A DNA stretch of 64,000 nucleotides, taken from Pyrus communis (Eukaryota; Streptophyta; Magnoliopsida; Rosales; Rosaceae). The stretch is from NCBI RefSeq assembly GCF_963583255.1, contig NC_084804.1:28027061-28091060 (forward strand), written 5' to 3'. Below, piece by piece: positions 36,535 to 47,190 of the stretch. The notes below the pieces were generated by a model that ran no database searches, was not told the DNA's origin, and saw nothing but the letters and a program-made list of their open reading frames with translations. Every line of letters begins with the position of its first letter. Position 1 is the stretch's first letter. A program made the position numbers and the translations under genes.

Positions 36535-36745
36535 TTAAAAAATGAGGACAACTGGTGGCAAAACACGGTTATCCATCTATTCCAGGAGCCGGGAAGACTC
36601 ACAGAGGCATTTCAGCCTCTTTCCTAGCCACAGTTAAGCAAACTTATTAGGTTAGAGTTTCGAACCCGAACCTTCCTATTTTTTCGTATTTTAAGAACCG
36701 AAATTTACGTTCTTACCACTGTGCCAGTTGTTATGGCTCACCATG
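36535..36745 (-). mobile_element. tRNA-derived SINE
   Basis: On the minus strand, an A box (tggcacagtgg, near 36730-36720) is followed about 70 bp later by a B box (gggttcgaaac, near 36670-36658). A unique body and a T/A-rich end at about 36535 complete it. Promoter spacing and order fit plant tRNA-related SINEs. Confidence 0.65.
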
Positions 36746-36828
36746 GATAGTTAGATAGCCACGGTCCGCGAGGGGCCACTGGGGATAAACAAATTGGTGG
36801 TGCATACCGCAAACCCTAGTTTAATATT

Positions 36829-36830
36829 GT

Positions 36831-36861
<31 letters not shown>

Positions 36862-36863
36862 TT
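36829..36863. repeat. (TTTA)n microsatellite
   Basis: About 8-9 tetranucleotide units. Confidence 0.9.
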
Positions 36864-37553
36864 AATTTTGACACAACATGTGTGGACGTTTGACATAAGA
36901 CATTTAGCTACCACCGCCTTGTCATACAAATCTAGAACCTGTTATGTCACCCAATTAACAACCCACAATTTTAAATATAATCTTCGCAGTAATCTTGGGA
37001 GGTAATTAGTTGCGTGCTATGACCTTCAATGAACTTAATTTGATAGAATGACGCAATAAGATAATGATGAAATTAGTGCTATCACTATTAATTATCGAAC
37101 ACACCTCCAAGAATATAGTCCATATAAACCCACCTGGAATTCTGTTTCACAAGTCATACATGTCGGTAAGTCGGTCCCTCAGCCTATGCCTAAGTTTAAG
37201 TTGTCACGTTTATATGGTCAAAAGAGTTGAAATCTTTACTATTAAAGAACGACAATATCCGATCACTGATTTTAGATAAAAAAAACGATGTATTCTAAAA
37301 TACTTGGCACTACAGCAATATGGTTTGTAGTCAAAATCTCGATCAAACCTTGTTTCTTAGGTCATCCATCACCTACTGTAACTTTACCTTTTCTAATGAA
37401 AATGTTTTGACCCAAAAAAAAAAAAAAAAAAAAATTGAAAAGTCCACTGGCCACGAGAACAGTAGTATATGAAAAGGTCTTTTCATTGGAGGGTCCGAAC
37501 TTTTGCTAAATTGCATTTGTGTCTCAAAATATAAACGACTAATGTGAGCTGCC
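36864..37553. other. 5' flank of the organ-specific gene
   Basis: AT-rich with a poly(A) run at about 37417-37434. No other gene. It probably holds the distal promoter of the gene starting at 37653. Confidence 0.4.
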
Positions 37554-37559
37554 TATAAA
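37554..37559 (+). promoter_or_regulatory. TATA box of the organ-specific gene
   Basis: tataaa (cctataaag context) 99 bp upstream of the start codon, a normal distance for a plant promoter with a ~65-bp leader. Confidence 0.6.
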
Positions 37560-37652
37560 GGGTTAACGGGTCTAGTGGGAAGAGAGTTTCAGAGTAGGAA
37601 GAGCTGAGGATTTAAAATATATCGAGTTTGTGTTCTCTGAGTTGGCCAAAAC

Positions 37653-38092
37653 ATGAAGTTCTCCATCTCTTGCCTTCTGCTAATTCTGTCGTCCCTTCTC
37701 CTGGTAAGCATTTTTCATATCAATCGAATTCGTTCGTCAAATTTTAAACTAATATTACAAAGTTGATTTAATTATCAACTAATTAATCATTTTTTTTCAT
37801 GGAACTTATGTAGTTGTCCCAGAACAGCTATGCAAGAAAAGACTCTGGAGGCTACTGGAAGAGTGTGATGAATGACCAGCCCATGCCAGAAGCCATTAAG
37901 GGCCTGTTTGTTCATCACGAACAAGAAGATCCAGTGCCGTCGAAAGAAAAGAGCCATTTTGTTAGGGACTTTGACATGAGGCCTAATGTTATAATATACC
38001 ATGGCGCTCATCATCATCATCAGGATCAGCCTGCAGAAAAGAAGCCCTTTTTCCAGGAAACATCTTACATACAGACAGTCAACCATGGCTGA
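37653..38092 (+). CDS. Organ-specific protein (S2/P4 type, DUF2775), join(37653..37703, 37814..38092)
   Basis: Exon 1 encodes 17 residues (MKFSISCLLLILSSLLL), a clear signal peptide, and ends at a gtaagc donor. The 110-bp intron ends in gtag, and exon 2 continues in phase with LSQNSYARKDSGGYWKSVM and so on to TGA, 109 residues in total. The body has the family hallmarks: 'ARKD.G.YWK..M.DQPMPEAI' near residues 22-45 and 'FVRDFDMRPNVIIYH' near 67-81, then a His/Gln-rich tail. Organ-specific S2/P4 proteins are small secreted plant proteins, first described in pea, with organ-limited expression and no known biochemical role. This copy has a single repeat unit, and no defect is visible. A TATA box lies 99 bp upstream and an AATAAA signal downstream. 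A repeat-bearing, broken relative lies at 55527-56766. The absence of a known function for the family limits further inference. Confidence 0.88.
37704..37813 (+). other. Intron of the organ-specific gene
   Basis: 110 bp, gtaagc...tgtag, T-rich before the acceptor, phase 0. Confidence 0.85.
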
Positions 38093-38150
38093 ATCAGATT
38101 TAGGATGATGATGATGTTCATGTGTCATCTATATATTAGACCAAGTTTGA

Positions 38151-38156
38151 AATAAA
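38151..38156 (+). terminator. Polyadenylation signal
   Basis: aataaa 58 bp after the stop codon of the organ-specific gene, followed by a (CT)n run. Confidence 0.55.
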
Positions 38157-38163
38157 AATAGAT

Positions 38164-38165
<2 letters not shown>

Positions 38166-38202
<37 letters not shown>
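38166..38202. repeat. (CT)n microsatellite
   Basis: About 18 CT units, just 3' of the organ-specific gene and probably in or next to its 3' UTR. Confidence 0.9.
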
Positions 38203-38203
<1 letters not shown>

Positions 38204-39156
38204 CTTTGTATTATATATACATATATCAGTAGCGTTGAATTTCGATAACTTTTTGTGTATCAGTTGTGCTTGGAATTTCTCCGGTTAAAATTAAGATCAT
38301 GTGCTTTTAGCCATCTTGCCAAGGCATCCAGTAATTTTGTGAAGCATGCATAATTAAGAGCGGAAACCACTGCTTGTAATTTTGGCTGTTAATATTATGG
38401 ATTGGAGAAGTCACATCTAGTGGAAATTTTGGCTTTTCCATATATCAGATCAAGAAGGTTGAGATTTCAAGAATCTATCAATTATAGACCTTTTCTTTGT
38501 TTTATCAAGAAGGCTAGCCGTTTGTGGCAGATAATTAAGCTATTATTTTAGTCAAATACTTAGAAGCAAGGCATGATGTGCTCCCAGTTGAAATATTGTT
38601 CATTTATGACAGATACCGACGGTATAATAAGTAGCTCAAATACTATTTTAGAGAATCACTGGACTTCAAAACTATAAAATTCCCAAAAATGGTTCAACAA
38701 AACACTTCGTATAAGTTTTATACAAAAACACTTCATATAATTATAAGTTTTATACTAAAACACTTCAAGAGCTCAACAAAAAAAACCAAAACAAAACAAA
38801 ACATTTCATATAATTGACTTGTCACGCTTCTTTCATTGATTATTAGTCGTGAATATTTCCGCCGTTATCAAATTAGTTGGTTTTCTGCTTCTAAACTATA
38901 AACTATTAGATATAAAGTGTTTTGTTCAAAGTTTACATGTGAAATGCCCTAAAAAAATTTATGATAAAATTCACTTCGATGGGAAGGTGTGATCAGCAAA
39001 TATCTCTGATTTAAGATGGAAATTAATGTTATCAAGAGTTTAAAATGTAATTTTTGACGGAAACTAATTAAGATTTTGTAGAGAGAATAAGCTTTTAAAT
39101 GATACTAAAAAAACAAATTAAGTCATGAATAAGTTGAAGAGCTTTAAGAAAGTATT
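38203..39156. other. No gene recognised
   Basis: AT-rich. A local direct repeat 'acttc.tataa.ttttataca/ctaaaacac' occurs at 38700-38770. Confidence 0.35.
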
Positions 39157-39680
39157 AGAGAGGAAAGTGTGGGATTAAGTTGAAGGGTTGATGGAAGCTA
39201 ACTCTTAATTATGATGATGCCTCTAAAAAACAAAGTCAAGGATAATTAGCACTAGTCTAAAAATCACTGCCTAGGGCCTAGGCATTAGGTGGCTGGTCAC
39301 TGCCCCGATTAATCCCTAGGCATTTGAAAATTAAAAAAAGGTGCCTAGACCTGCTTTGACAGCCACCTAGACAGCATAGGTGCCCGCTAGCGCGCCCAGA
39401 CCTGCTTAGACACCCACCTGGATTACGACCCTCATTTAGTCCCCTACTGCCCGACTAACGCCTAGCAATTTTTAGAAACTTGATAATTAGTTAAAGGCCG
39501 GTTTGAGGGAGTAAGGGTGGGATTATGAAGGGTTAGAGAGGAAAGTAAGGGTGGGATTACTTGAAGGGTTTGATAGAAGCTAACTCTTAATATGAATGAT
39601 GCCGTTCAGAAACAAAGTCAAAGATAAGTTGGAAGGGTTTGAGAGAAAGTGAAGGTGGGATTAATTGAAACTTGGGTTTA
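39157..39680 (+). repeat. Duplicated ~95-bp segment flanking a TIR element
   Basis: 'agaggaaagt.tgggatta..ttgaaggg' through 'gaagctaactcttaat' and 'aaacaaagtcaa' at 39157-39240 recurs at 39537-39625. Part of it recurs a third time at 39632-39668. The CTAGGCG-type element lies between the first two copies. Confidence 0.65.
39257..39479. mobile_element. CTAGGCG-family TIR element, copy 1
   Basis: The left end 'tctaaaaatcactgcctagg' and the complement of the right end, 'tctaaaaattgctaggcgtt', form inverted repeats, followed by 'agtcgggcagt'. The word gataattag occurs just outside both ends (39241, 39481) and may be part of a target duplication. No coding. Related to the ends of 57098-58254. Confidence 0.5.
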
Positions 39681-39734
39681 GTTCCAAAGGCACTGAACCA
39701 TTCACTAGAATGGAGAAACTTTTACGGGGAGGAT

Positions 39735-39945
39735 TTTTGCTCACTAGTCATTACTCTAAATTTTGGTGTGTGCTCACTATATACTTATTTACCTGTCAAG
39801 TGTCTTTTCACTTAACATTTATTAATTTTTCAAAATTGAAAAGGTAATATTTAATGTGAAAGTTAACTAGAGTTAGTTGAAATGACACATGACAAATGAT
39901 TAGATGTATGGTGAGCATACAACATAATTATGGTGGAATACTCTA
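39735..39945. mobile_element. Foldback MITE, copy 2
   Basis: Same plan as 36230-36462: 'tttttgctcact', 'gtgctcactatatactta' and 'caagtgtcttttcact' on the left; 'gaaatgacacatgac' and 'atgtatggtgagcatac' on the right. The central 'tttttcaaaattgaaaa' turn is shared by both copies. Confidence 0.68.
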
Positions 39946-40371
39946 ATTTTTATGTGTACTTGGAACACAAAATAGTATAATACGTGAAATAAATGGACGA
40001 AGGGAAGTAGTTCTTTCTTGCATGGTTGCCGTTTGCTCACGAGCACACAGCCTAAAATGCTGAGAAAATTATGCATGGTTTCCATTTGCGTACCATGCAA
40101 CAGCCTCAAATATTGAAAATTCCCCCTTTACAGTAGAAGAACTCTTAAAACATTATTTATTTATCGTAGATTAATAGTTTTTATACATATTTTGATTCTT
40201 AAAGTGTTAAATTTTTCTAAACTGGTGATTTTTACGAAGAATGAAATCAGCAAATAATGTCACTTGGTGGAAATTCAACAAACTCCAAAGAAATATGATG
40301 CTCAAATAACATAACATTGTAGCATAACTTGTTGAGAAAAACCAACAGAGTCCTGCATTAAAATTTAAATA

Positions 40372-41942
40372 TTACATTGAAGTGGATGTTGGAATCCACA
40401 CAAAATTATCAGCAGGAAGTAAATGGCACACAGGGGAAGACCCTGGATTAATCTTGTTCGGGTAGGAAATCTCACTGGGAGGGGTCCCTGACTCGAGCAC
40501 ACATCTTCTCGAGGAGTTGGCACTTTGGTTGATCGTCAGGCTTCGGCTTGCTGAGATGCTACAAGAGGAGGACAAAGTTAGTTATGACAGGTGCCTTTGT
40601 GGGGCCTTAGGTGTAGGCCTTGAGGCTCACAATCCAAACTAACTGAGTGCTTAGGCGTGCCACTGCCATCTCAGTGTGGCAGATGTAGAATAAGTGTGTT
40701 TAAGCCGATTACTTGCGCCTCAAGTTATTATGACTTCTTGTTATCAAAGGATTGTCGTAAATGGGTTAAGTCTACATTAAGTTATTTTCTATGCCTTGAA
40801 ATCAAGGACTTTTAATTAGTTATCTTGTATGGTTAAGAGGTGGAGGTTTATACCTGATCAAGTCATCAGTTTAAATCATATTTAGTCTTATTTCGACAGT
40901 AAAACCACTAAATAAACCAGATCTGAGAACTGATGGAACTTTGGTTCATCAAAAGACTGGAAATGACTTGAATATATACTGGTGAATACATCATAACACC
41001 AGATCTATTAACTTAAAGACAAAACAAAGAGAGTCGGGCAAGATTTCACCTTGTCAGGCAAGGTTCAGACATCTTGTGATATTTTCTCCTTGTAGTTACA
41101 AGGGGTTGGGTATTAAAGCACGACGAGTAGTGAACAAGTTTACACAAGAGAATCGATATTACAATATTTAGAAATGATAGCATAGCTTTTACACTAGACA
41201 AAATATGTCTTTTTAAGGGGGAGTCTAAGGCTAAAGGGTGCTGAATCTGGACAAAGCACAGCTTTCTGGGTATTTGCTTGACTGAGAGGCAAGTTGTATG
41301 TTTGTTTGTTTGATTGGTTGAGTGTCCTTGTCTCTGGGCCATCTTCCCCCTTTTATAGGCAAATTAACCCGACTGTACTGCTTCTGCTCTTGCCCGAAAG
41401 CAACTAAAGGGTAATGAGTCATCAGCATTTTTACATGTTTTGCCATTCAGAAAGTTCTTTTAGGCCAGGAGTAGGTGGATTTTCATCGGTTGTCACTTCT
41501 CTTGTAAACACCTAGCCTTTGCATTAAATGGGGAGCTGTCATATTGTCTCAAGATAGGCATCTGGGCTTGACGCTAGGCCTCGGGCAAAAATCTCCTTTA
41601 TTGAGTTCTTTTGGGCTTTCTTCCCCTTGAAGTCCTTAAGTTAAATATTAACCCAAAGAAATCTTAAGCACATGAAATGAAGCATGATTAGGGCTCCACT
41701 GAGAAATGTCCATTTGGCAAACATCAATAGCTTCTACTTTATCTCCATCGTCACCACCCAATAAAACTCTTTGTAAACCTTGTTCTTGCTTTTTTGGCTA
41801 TGGTGATAGAAAACTGCATAAGGTTAAGGCATGGTGTGACAAGCTTCCATCTTTGGAGCTACAATCTCTTCCAAAATTGTATAGTTTTGGAATAAGGTAG
41901 TTGAATTGGTGAGATGAGTTATGGCTATAACATTGAAAGGGT
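40372..41942 (-). pseudogene. BURP-domain pseudogene, split by a 1.2-kb insertion and truncated 5'
   Basis: The C-terminal end (40372-40449, minus) encodes '[19 protein letters not shown]' and a stop, matching '[19 protein letters not shown]' of the intact gene at 8111. The preceding part lies at 41666-41942: 'NSTTLFQNYTILEEIVAPKM', 'ACHTMP', a stop codon, 'PYAVFYHHSQ' (first Cys of the second CH lost), a frame change, then 'MDISQWSPNHASFHVL'. Upstream sequence is cut at 41942/41943 by the LTR of a copia element. Between the halves sits 40456-41659, bounded by aatctt on both sides. With a stop, a frameshift, a lost signature Cys, an insertion and a missing N-terminus, it cannot make a BURP protein. 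It is an old duplicate of the 8.1-9.3 kb gene or of a close relative. Confidence 0.85.
40450..41665. mobile_element. Unclassified 1.2-kb insertion inside the BURP pseudogene
   Basis: The reading of the pseudogene resumes exactly across aatctt (40450-40455 and 41660-41665), a 6-bp duplication. The insert (1204 bp) begins gttcgggtagg; its far end in complement is ctttgggttaa, a weak inverted similarity. It contains 'cttttataggcaaattaac' promoter-like sequence in one part. No transposase or RT. It could be a solo LTR without canonical ends or a short DNA transposon. Confidence 0.6.
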
Positions 41943-42128
41943 TGTAGAATAAGAGAATAATCTCTGTAATATATTATCAACTTGGGTTACATCTTTATAC
42001 AATGACTCTGCCAATATGATCCTAAACTATTGCCTACAAACAAGGCTAATCAAAGACTAAACAAGAAAGAATAATTACATTATTAATTTACAATATTGAC
42101 TAATCAATTTAAGATATCTTCCCTAACA
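41943..42128 (-). repeat. 3' LTR of the second copia element
   Basis: 186 bp, TG...CA, inserted in the BURP pseudogene directly after 'gggt'. Confidence 0.7.
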
Positions 42129-43037
42129 CTCTCTCTCAAGTTGGAGTGTATGTTAATGACACCTAACTTGCTAAGTAATGTTTTGAACTGTGACGAACTC
42201 AATGACTTGGGGAATATATCAACTGGTTGATCACTTTTTCGTATGTAAGTTGTATGTATCATTCATCCTTGAACCATCTCTCACACTAGATGACAATTGA
42301 TCTCTATATGCTTTGTTCGTTCATGAAAAACAAGATCTGAAGCTATGTGCAAGGCTGGTTGATTGCCGTAAAACAATGTGACTGGTTGTGGATGGCGCAC
42401 TTTTAAATCCTTTAAGATATTCGTCAGCTATATGATTTCACAGCAGGTGGTGGCCATAGAATGGCATTTAGCCTCTATGCTAGAATGAGATATAGTAGTT
42501 TGTTTCTTAATTTTCCAAGAAATTGGTGCTTAACCAAGTAAAACACAATACCCTATTATTGACCTTTTGGTATCTCTACATCTAGCTCAATCGACATCAT
42601 AAAATGCTTGTAACTGCGATGAACTTGTGGAAGGAAGAAAGATTCCTTGTCTAGGTGCCTATTTGATGTACTTGAAGACCTTGTGTGTAGCATCAAGATA
42701 TGGTTGCCAAGGTTTCCCCATGAACTGACTTAGCACATGAATGGTATAGGCTAAGTTAAGGCCTTGTTATGGTGAAATATATTAGCTTGCCCACAAGCCA
42801 TCTATATGAGGAGGGATCATTCAGCAACTTTCCTTCCGTTTGTGTGAGAGACAATTTTTTATCTACAGGGAATCATGAAGGCTTTACTCGTAGAAATCCA
42901 ACATCGTCAAATATTTCTAGTGCATATTTTTGTTAACACACAGAGTGATTCCATGCTTTGATCGTGCAACTTCTATCCCTAAGAAATATTTGGGTTACCC
43001 CAACTCTTTTAGTTTGAAATGTTGAGAGAGAAAATGC
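42129..43037 (-). pseudogene. RT C-terminal part and RNase H of the second copia element
   Basis: Just below the solo LTR the minus strand reads 'QHFKLKELG', stop, 'PKYFLGIEVARSKHG', the copia RT block after YVDD. Further down, 42100-42600 has the RNase H and tail region with frame breaks ('ttctatccctaagaaatat' region onward). Confidence 0.7.
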
Positions 43038-44911
43038 TGAAAGAAAAAATTTGTCCTAGCTAAGAACAAGTGAGAATATTTGAATACATTAGCTAACAAT
43101 TAACACTTTAAAGTAGGCATGCATTAAAAAACAATTCTAAAACCCATGACTTTCAAAGCCTAGTGAATGATGAACCACAAGACTCTTTAACAACATTAAA
43201 GAGAAGAAAGGTTTTTGAGATTCATTGCCCTTGAAGCTCATCCTTATTTACACAAGGGATTCATCCAAGTGGAGGGCTTTCAAGTTACCTCCTAGCTCCT
43301 TGGATCTTCCTTGTGATTTTGCTCCTTTTTTTATTCTCTTTTGCTCGTTGAGGATGTGAGGAAAGGAATTCCAAAAGTACCAAAAGTTTGGTACCCCTAA
43401 GTCTCTACACCACGGATGATTATGTGAAGATGAAATGGATTACGTAGAAGGAATTTGATGCTAGTGAATCCTCCTAGGTAGGCCGGCCTCTTTGTAGAGA
43501 GAAAGACAGAAAAAGTTTCACTCTTTGCCTCAAAGAAACCCTAAAAAGGGTAAAGCTATAAAGACGTTTTTATATCTCTTTCTTAGGTGAGTGGCAAACT
43601 TGCAATTAAGCAAAACTCACGACTTCCTTTCACTATGGCTGGCCACCTTAAGTGATTGGGCTATTTGCCCATTTTTGTTTTAGTTGTTATACAACTTAAA
43701 CATAATGGGCCTAGTGGACCAAAACTCTTTTGGGCCCCGAAGCCCGAAACTAACTTAAAAGGCCCAATACGAATCTTTAGTATAATTAATTAACTAATTA
43801 ATTAATCTTGACCATTCTCAATTAAACTATTTAATTGCTTATCCATCTTATTTATATTTCTTCACATTCATCCTTGATCGATGTACGATCCATTAGGTTC
43901 CATTTAGCAAGGCAGTGGGCAATTGTTACTCTTAACGATTGATTATGAATTGAAACCACATTTCAATTCTCCCTTTGATGAAGATTAGTGTTTGCTAATC
44001 TTTAAGGCTTCCACAAACCATGAGTGACACCTAGTAGTATATCATGGCTACCCAAGCTATGTAGAAGTGGTTGGAGAACCTATCCAGTTATAACTATAAT
44101 GCAATACGGTCCTTCTCTAATATAATACTTATGATCACATTGTTGAAGTGATAGTTTGGTTCATGTCTACTATCCAATGTGATACTTCTCTATATAATTC
44201 AATTGAATATGATTTGGAACATTCTTCCTTAGTCATATTCATATGCTTTGACCAAAGACTCCCGAATCATATCTAAGAGTATTCTTCTTCGACCATGGAA
44301 GGTTAGAGATCCCTTATTATGCATTCAAATGCCTACATGACTAAGTAGCTTGACCCCAACAATGCCCCAGACACTTTCAATGGAATGCCTTTGACATAGT
44401 CAAAGATCAAGGACCTACCCATTAGACAACTATGATGCCTCAGGTCAAATGACTACTTTGCATATTGCAAATTATGAGCTCTTCCTTGACATGTACGTTT
44501 GAACTCTCTTTTGGTTGTTGTTCAGTGTACTCAATTACCCTTTTGAGCACCTATGTGTTTGCCTTAGTGTCCAACACTAAATGACTTGAGACTTATCATA
44601 CTCACGCTTGGGTCAACATAACACATACTAACCTTAGCAGATTGTCAATACCCAATTGGCAATCCTATGGCTAGAAACGTTTTAGGAATGAACATAAGAG
44701 AAAAGTCTCGTTAATCTAACTTACTTAGATCACTTCTCTCCTAGACCGAATAATTCCTTGGATTCCCTTATTGTTTAAACATATGATACAATAAACAGTG
44801 ATTAACAATAAGCTTTGCCCTTCATTAAACAAATAATAGTTTAACATAATGAGTATTTCGAAAGCTATTACATCAAATGAGTGCCTTTGTGGGTATATTT
44901 TCAACAGCTGC
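43033..44911 (-). mobile_element. Solo LTR (1.87 kb) inside copia RT
   Basis: It is bounded by tgttgaaaatataccc (minus start, 44906) and ...tttctttca (43038). The RT frame reads 'EIEETKQLL' up to it and 'LSQHFKLKELG' after it, so the insertion point is exact to a few bases. The 5-bp flanks are gcagc and gcatt on the minus strand, a partly decayed duplication. The body is homologous to 49441-51065 in the same orientation, for example 'cattaggttcc.tttagc.agacagtggg' and 'ggcttccacaaaccatgag'. An open frame at 44725-44976 runs from RT into the LTR by chance. Confidence 0.8.
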
Positions 44912-45400
44912 TTTGTCTCTTCAATTTCATGTAGATTATTCCCTGCCAATGTTACATCATCAACATAGACCAGCAAACCAATGATGTTGCCTTGACGACT
45001 TTAAACGAACAATGAATAGTGGGACCATGATTGGTGAAACCCAGCAACCTTAAGTACATTGGACAATTTGATGAACCATTGCCTCAAAGCTTGTTTTAAA
45101 CAATAGAGGGATTTGCTCCACTTGCATACTCGAGTCTCCTCCTCTCGTTTAAAACCAAGAGGCATGGTTATGTAAACGTCCTTTTCTAGGTCACCATTTA
45201 AAAATGCATTGTTCATGTCAAGTTGATGGAGGTGGAATCTTTGCAAAGCCACAACACTTAGGAGCATGCAGACTGTAGTTAATTTAACCATCGGAGCAAA
45301 TGTTTCTCTGTAATCACCACCTTCGATTTGACTGTAAGCCTTGGCAACTAGGCGCCTTGTACCTTTCGATGATTCCATCGGGTTTGAGCTTCACCTTATA
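44907..45400 (-). pseudogene. Reverse transcriptase N-terminal and central part
   Basis: 45001-45378 encodes 'RRLVAKAYSQIEGGDYRETF', 'LHQLDMNNAFLNGDLEKDVY' and 'SLYCLKQALRQW', the conserved copia RT blocks (LVAKGY, LDVNNAFLHG, YGLKQA) with one or two key changes. 44907-44976 adds 'MLVYVDDVTLAGNN', carrying the YVDD catalytic motif. A frame break separates them near 45000. Confidence 0.85.
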
Positions 45401-46100
45401 GACCCATTTACATTCAATGAGACATTTGTGTAGTGGCAAAGTCATGAGTGTCCAGGCATGATTGGCCTGAAGGGCTGCCATTTCATGGTGCATGGCATCT
45501 CACCATTTTGGATCTCGGATAGCCTACAAAAATTTTGTGGCTTCTTTGATGAGGGTGAGATCAGTAGTATAGGCTTTATGGTGGGGGTGAGAGACAATCA
45601 TATGATAAATAAGTAGAAAGAGGATGGGAAACACCTGATGATGACTAAACCACATTTGTTGAAGATGTGGGAGCAAGCCTTGACGGAAGAGGCCTCGACG
45701 TAAAAGTCTCACAAAAAGGGTGAAAGTTTTATAGGTTGTGTTCGACATCAGGTTGGAGGAGGTGTGGCTACTTGTTTAGGAGAAGGTGGTTGGGGCATTG
45801 GTGGGGAATGTGGGATCAAGGATGTATTTTCTAGAGATGGTGAAAATATGTTCATGGGTATGGTAGTTGAAGGTGTGGAAGAGGAGGGTGTAGTGTCTAG
45901 TGCAGGAATAATGAGGGAAGTTGATGGTTGATTAGGTGGGTCATTGGAGAGAGGGTTGGATGGGGAAACCATGGTAGATATTTCAAGGAAAGAATCCATA
46001 TGAAACTATAGGTATCATGTGCAGCGAAAGTTTCTAAATTGTGGTAAGGGAATTGGTCTTCAAAGAAGGTGATGTCCCTTGAGACAAAAACCTTTTTCAG
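45401..46100 (-). pseudogene. Linker between integrase and RT
   Basis: 45748-45999 is Ser/Pro/Thr-rich ('SPPMPQPPSPKQVATPPPT'), typical of the variable linker in copia polyproteins. 45524-45748 continues with polar sequence. Confidence 0.6.
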
Positions 46101-47190
46101 TGTGAGGTTGAATAACCTATGACCTTTTTGGCCATAAGGATAACCAAGAAAAATGCAACGCCGTGCACGGGGATCAAAATTTGAAGGTTTTTGTGCATGA
46201 CTGGATCCAAAACACAGACAACAAAGACTCGTAAGTGGAAATAATTGGGTGCTTAGTGGAACAATTTTTCATATGGTGTTCTCCCTTGCAGAATGGGTGT
46301 AGGTGTTTGATTAATGAGATATGCTAAAGCAAGGATTTTAGTCCTCAAAAACGTGTTGGCATATTGACTTGGAAAAGCAAGGCTTGAGCAACATTGAGTA
46401 AATGCCGATGCTTACGTTCAGCAACACCATTTTGTTATGGTGTGGTGCTACAACTAGTTTGGTGGATGATTTCTTGTAGGGCATAAATAGTGTCAAGTTT
46501 AAACTCGAGACCATTATCACTTTGAACCATTTTGACTTTTGTGTTGAATTGTACTTTGACCATAGGGATAAATTGAACAATGAGCTGTTTTGTGTCAGAT
46601 TTATGCTTCATCAAATAAATCCATGTGCTCCTAATGTGATCATTACAATGGTGAGAAAGTATTTTGCACCTGAAATAGAAGGAACTTGGTACCCACCTCA
46701 AATGTCAATATGTATAAATTCAAAACTTGATTTAGTGGATATTGAACTCAAATAAAATGGTGATCTCGTTTGCTTGGCCAATTGGAAAATTAAACCTTTA
46801 TTGGAATCACAAGAGGTATTTTGAAAAAAGGAAAATAACAAGGAAACATAGGTGATGAATGCCCTAGGCATTGATGCCAAAAGTTGGGGTTTGGTGTTTG
46901 AATGGTATTGCATGTTCCTTTCTTCGGTGGATCGAGATATTATAGTCCTTCCCATTCAATTCCCGTCCCAATCATCTTCCCTGAGCATAGGTTCTGTATG
47001 ACACAAAATTGTTTTAGGAAAATGGTAATGTAGAGAAAATCATAGGCTAGCGTGCTAATGGATATCAAATTTAACTTAAAAAATAGCACACACAAAACGT
47101 TATCAAGCACGAGGTTGGGGGAGAAAACCACTTGTCCAATGTGGTGACTGTGGCAAGGGAACCATTTGATAGTATCCAATAATTAACATG
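46100..47190 (-). pseudogene. Integrase and pre-integrase region of the second copia element
   Basis: 46435-46701 includes 'HHCNDHIRSTWIYLMKHKSD' and 'VQSDNGLEFK', the catalytic-core Asp and the DNG.E block, then 'HQTSCSTTPQQNG'-type sequence over the next frame (46338-46580, 'VAPHHNKMVLLNVSIGI'). 46698-46955 and 46940-47190 carry 'NLVLDNVLCVLFFKLNLIS', the pre-integrase segment. Several frame changes. Confidence 0.78.

Larger units (their letters stand above)
41943..47190 (-). mobile_element. Ty1/copia element, 5'-truncated, interrupted by a solo LTR
   Basis: The 3' LTR is at 41943-42128 (tgtagaataag...ccctaaca), next to a purine tract (complement of ctctctctcaag). Going up the minus strand come RNase H and RT (42129-43037), a solo LTR, RT (44907-45378), linker (45400-46100), integrase (46100-46955) and the pre-integrase region (to about 47190). 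No matching 5' LTR is found, so the 5' end is lost or replaced by unrelated sequence. Confidence 0.82.

Noticed and set aside
37787..38128. Minus-strand frame of 113 codons
   Set aside because: Antisense of exon 2 of the organ-specific gene; no domain.
44725..44906. RT frame continuing for 60 codons beyond KQLL
   Set aside because: The continuation is the solo LTR read by chance; the true RT sequence resumes beyond 43037.
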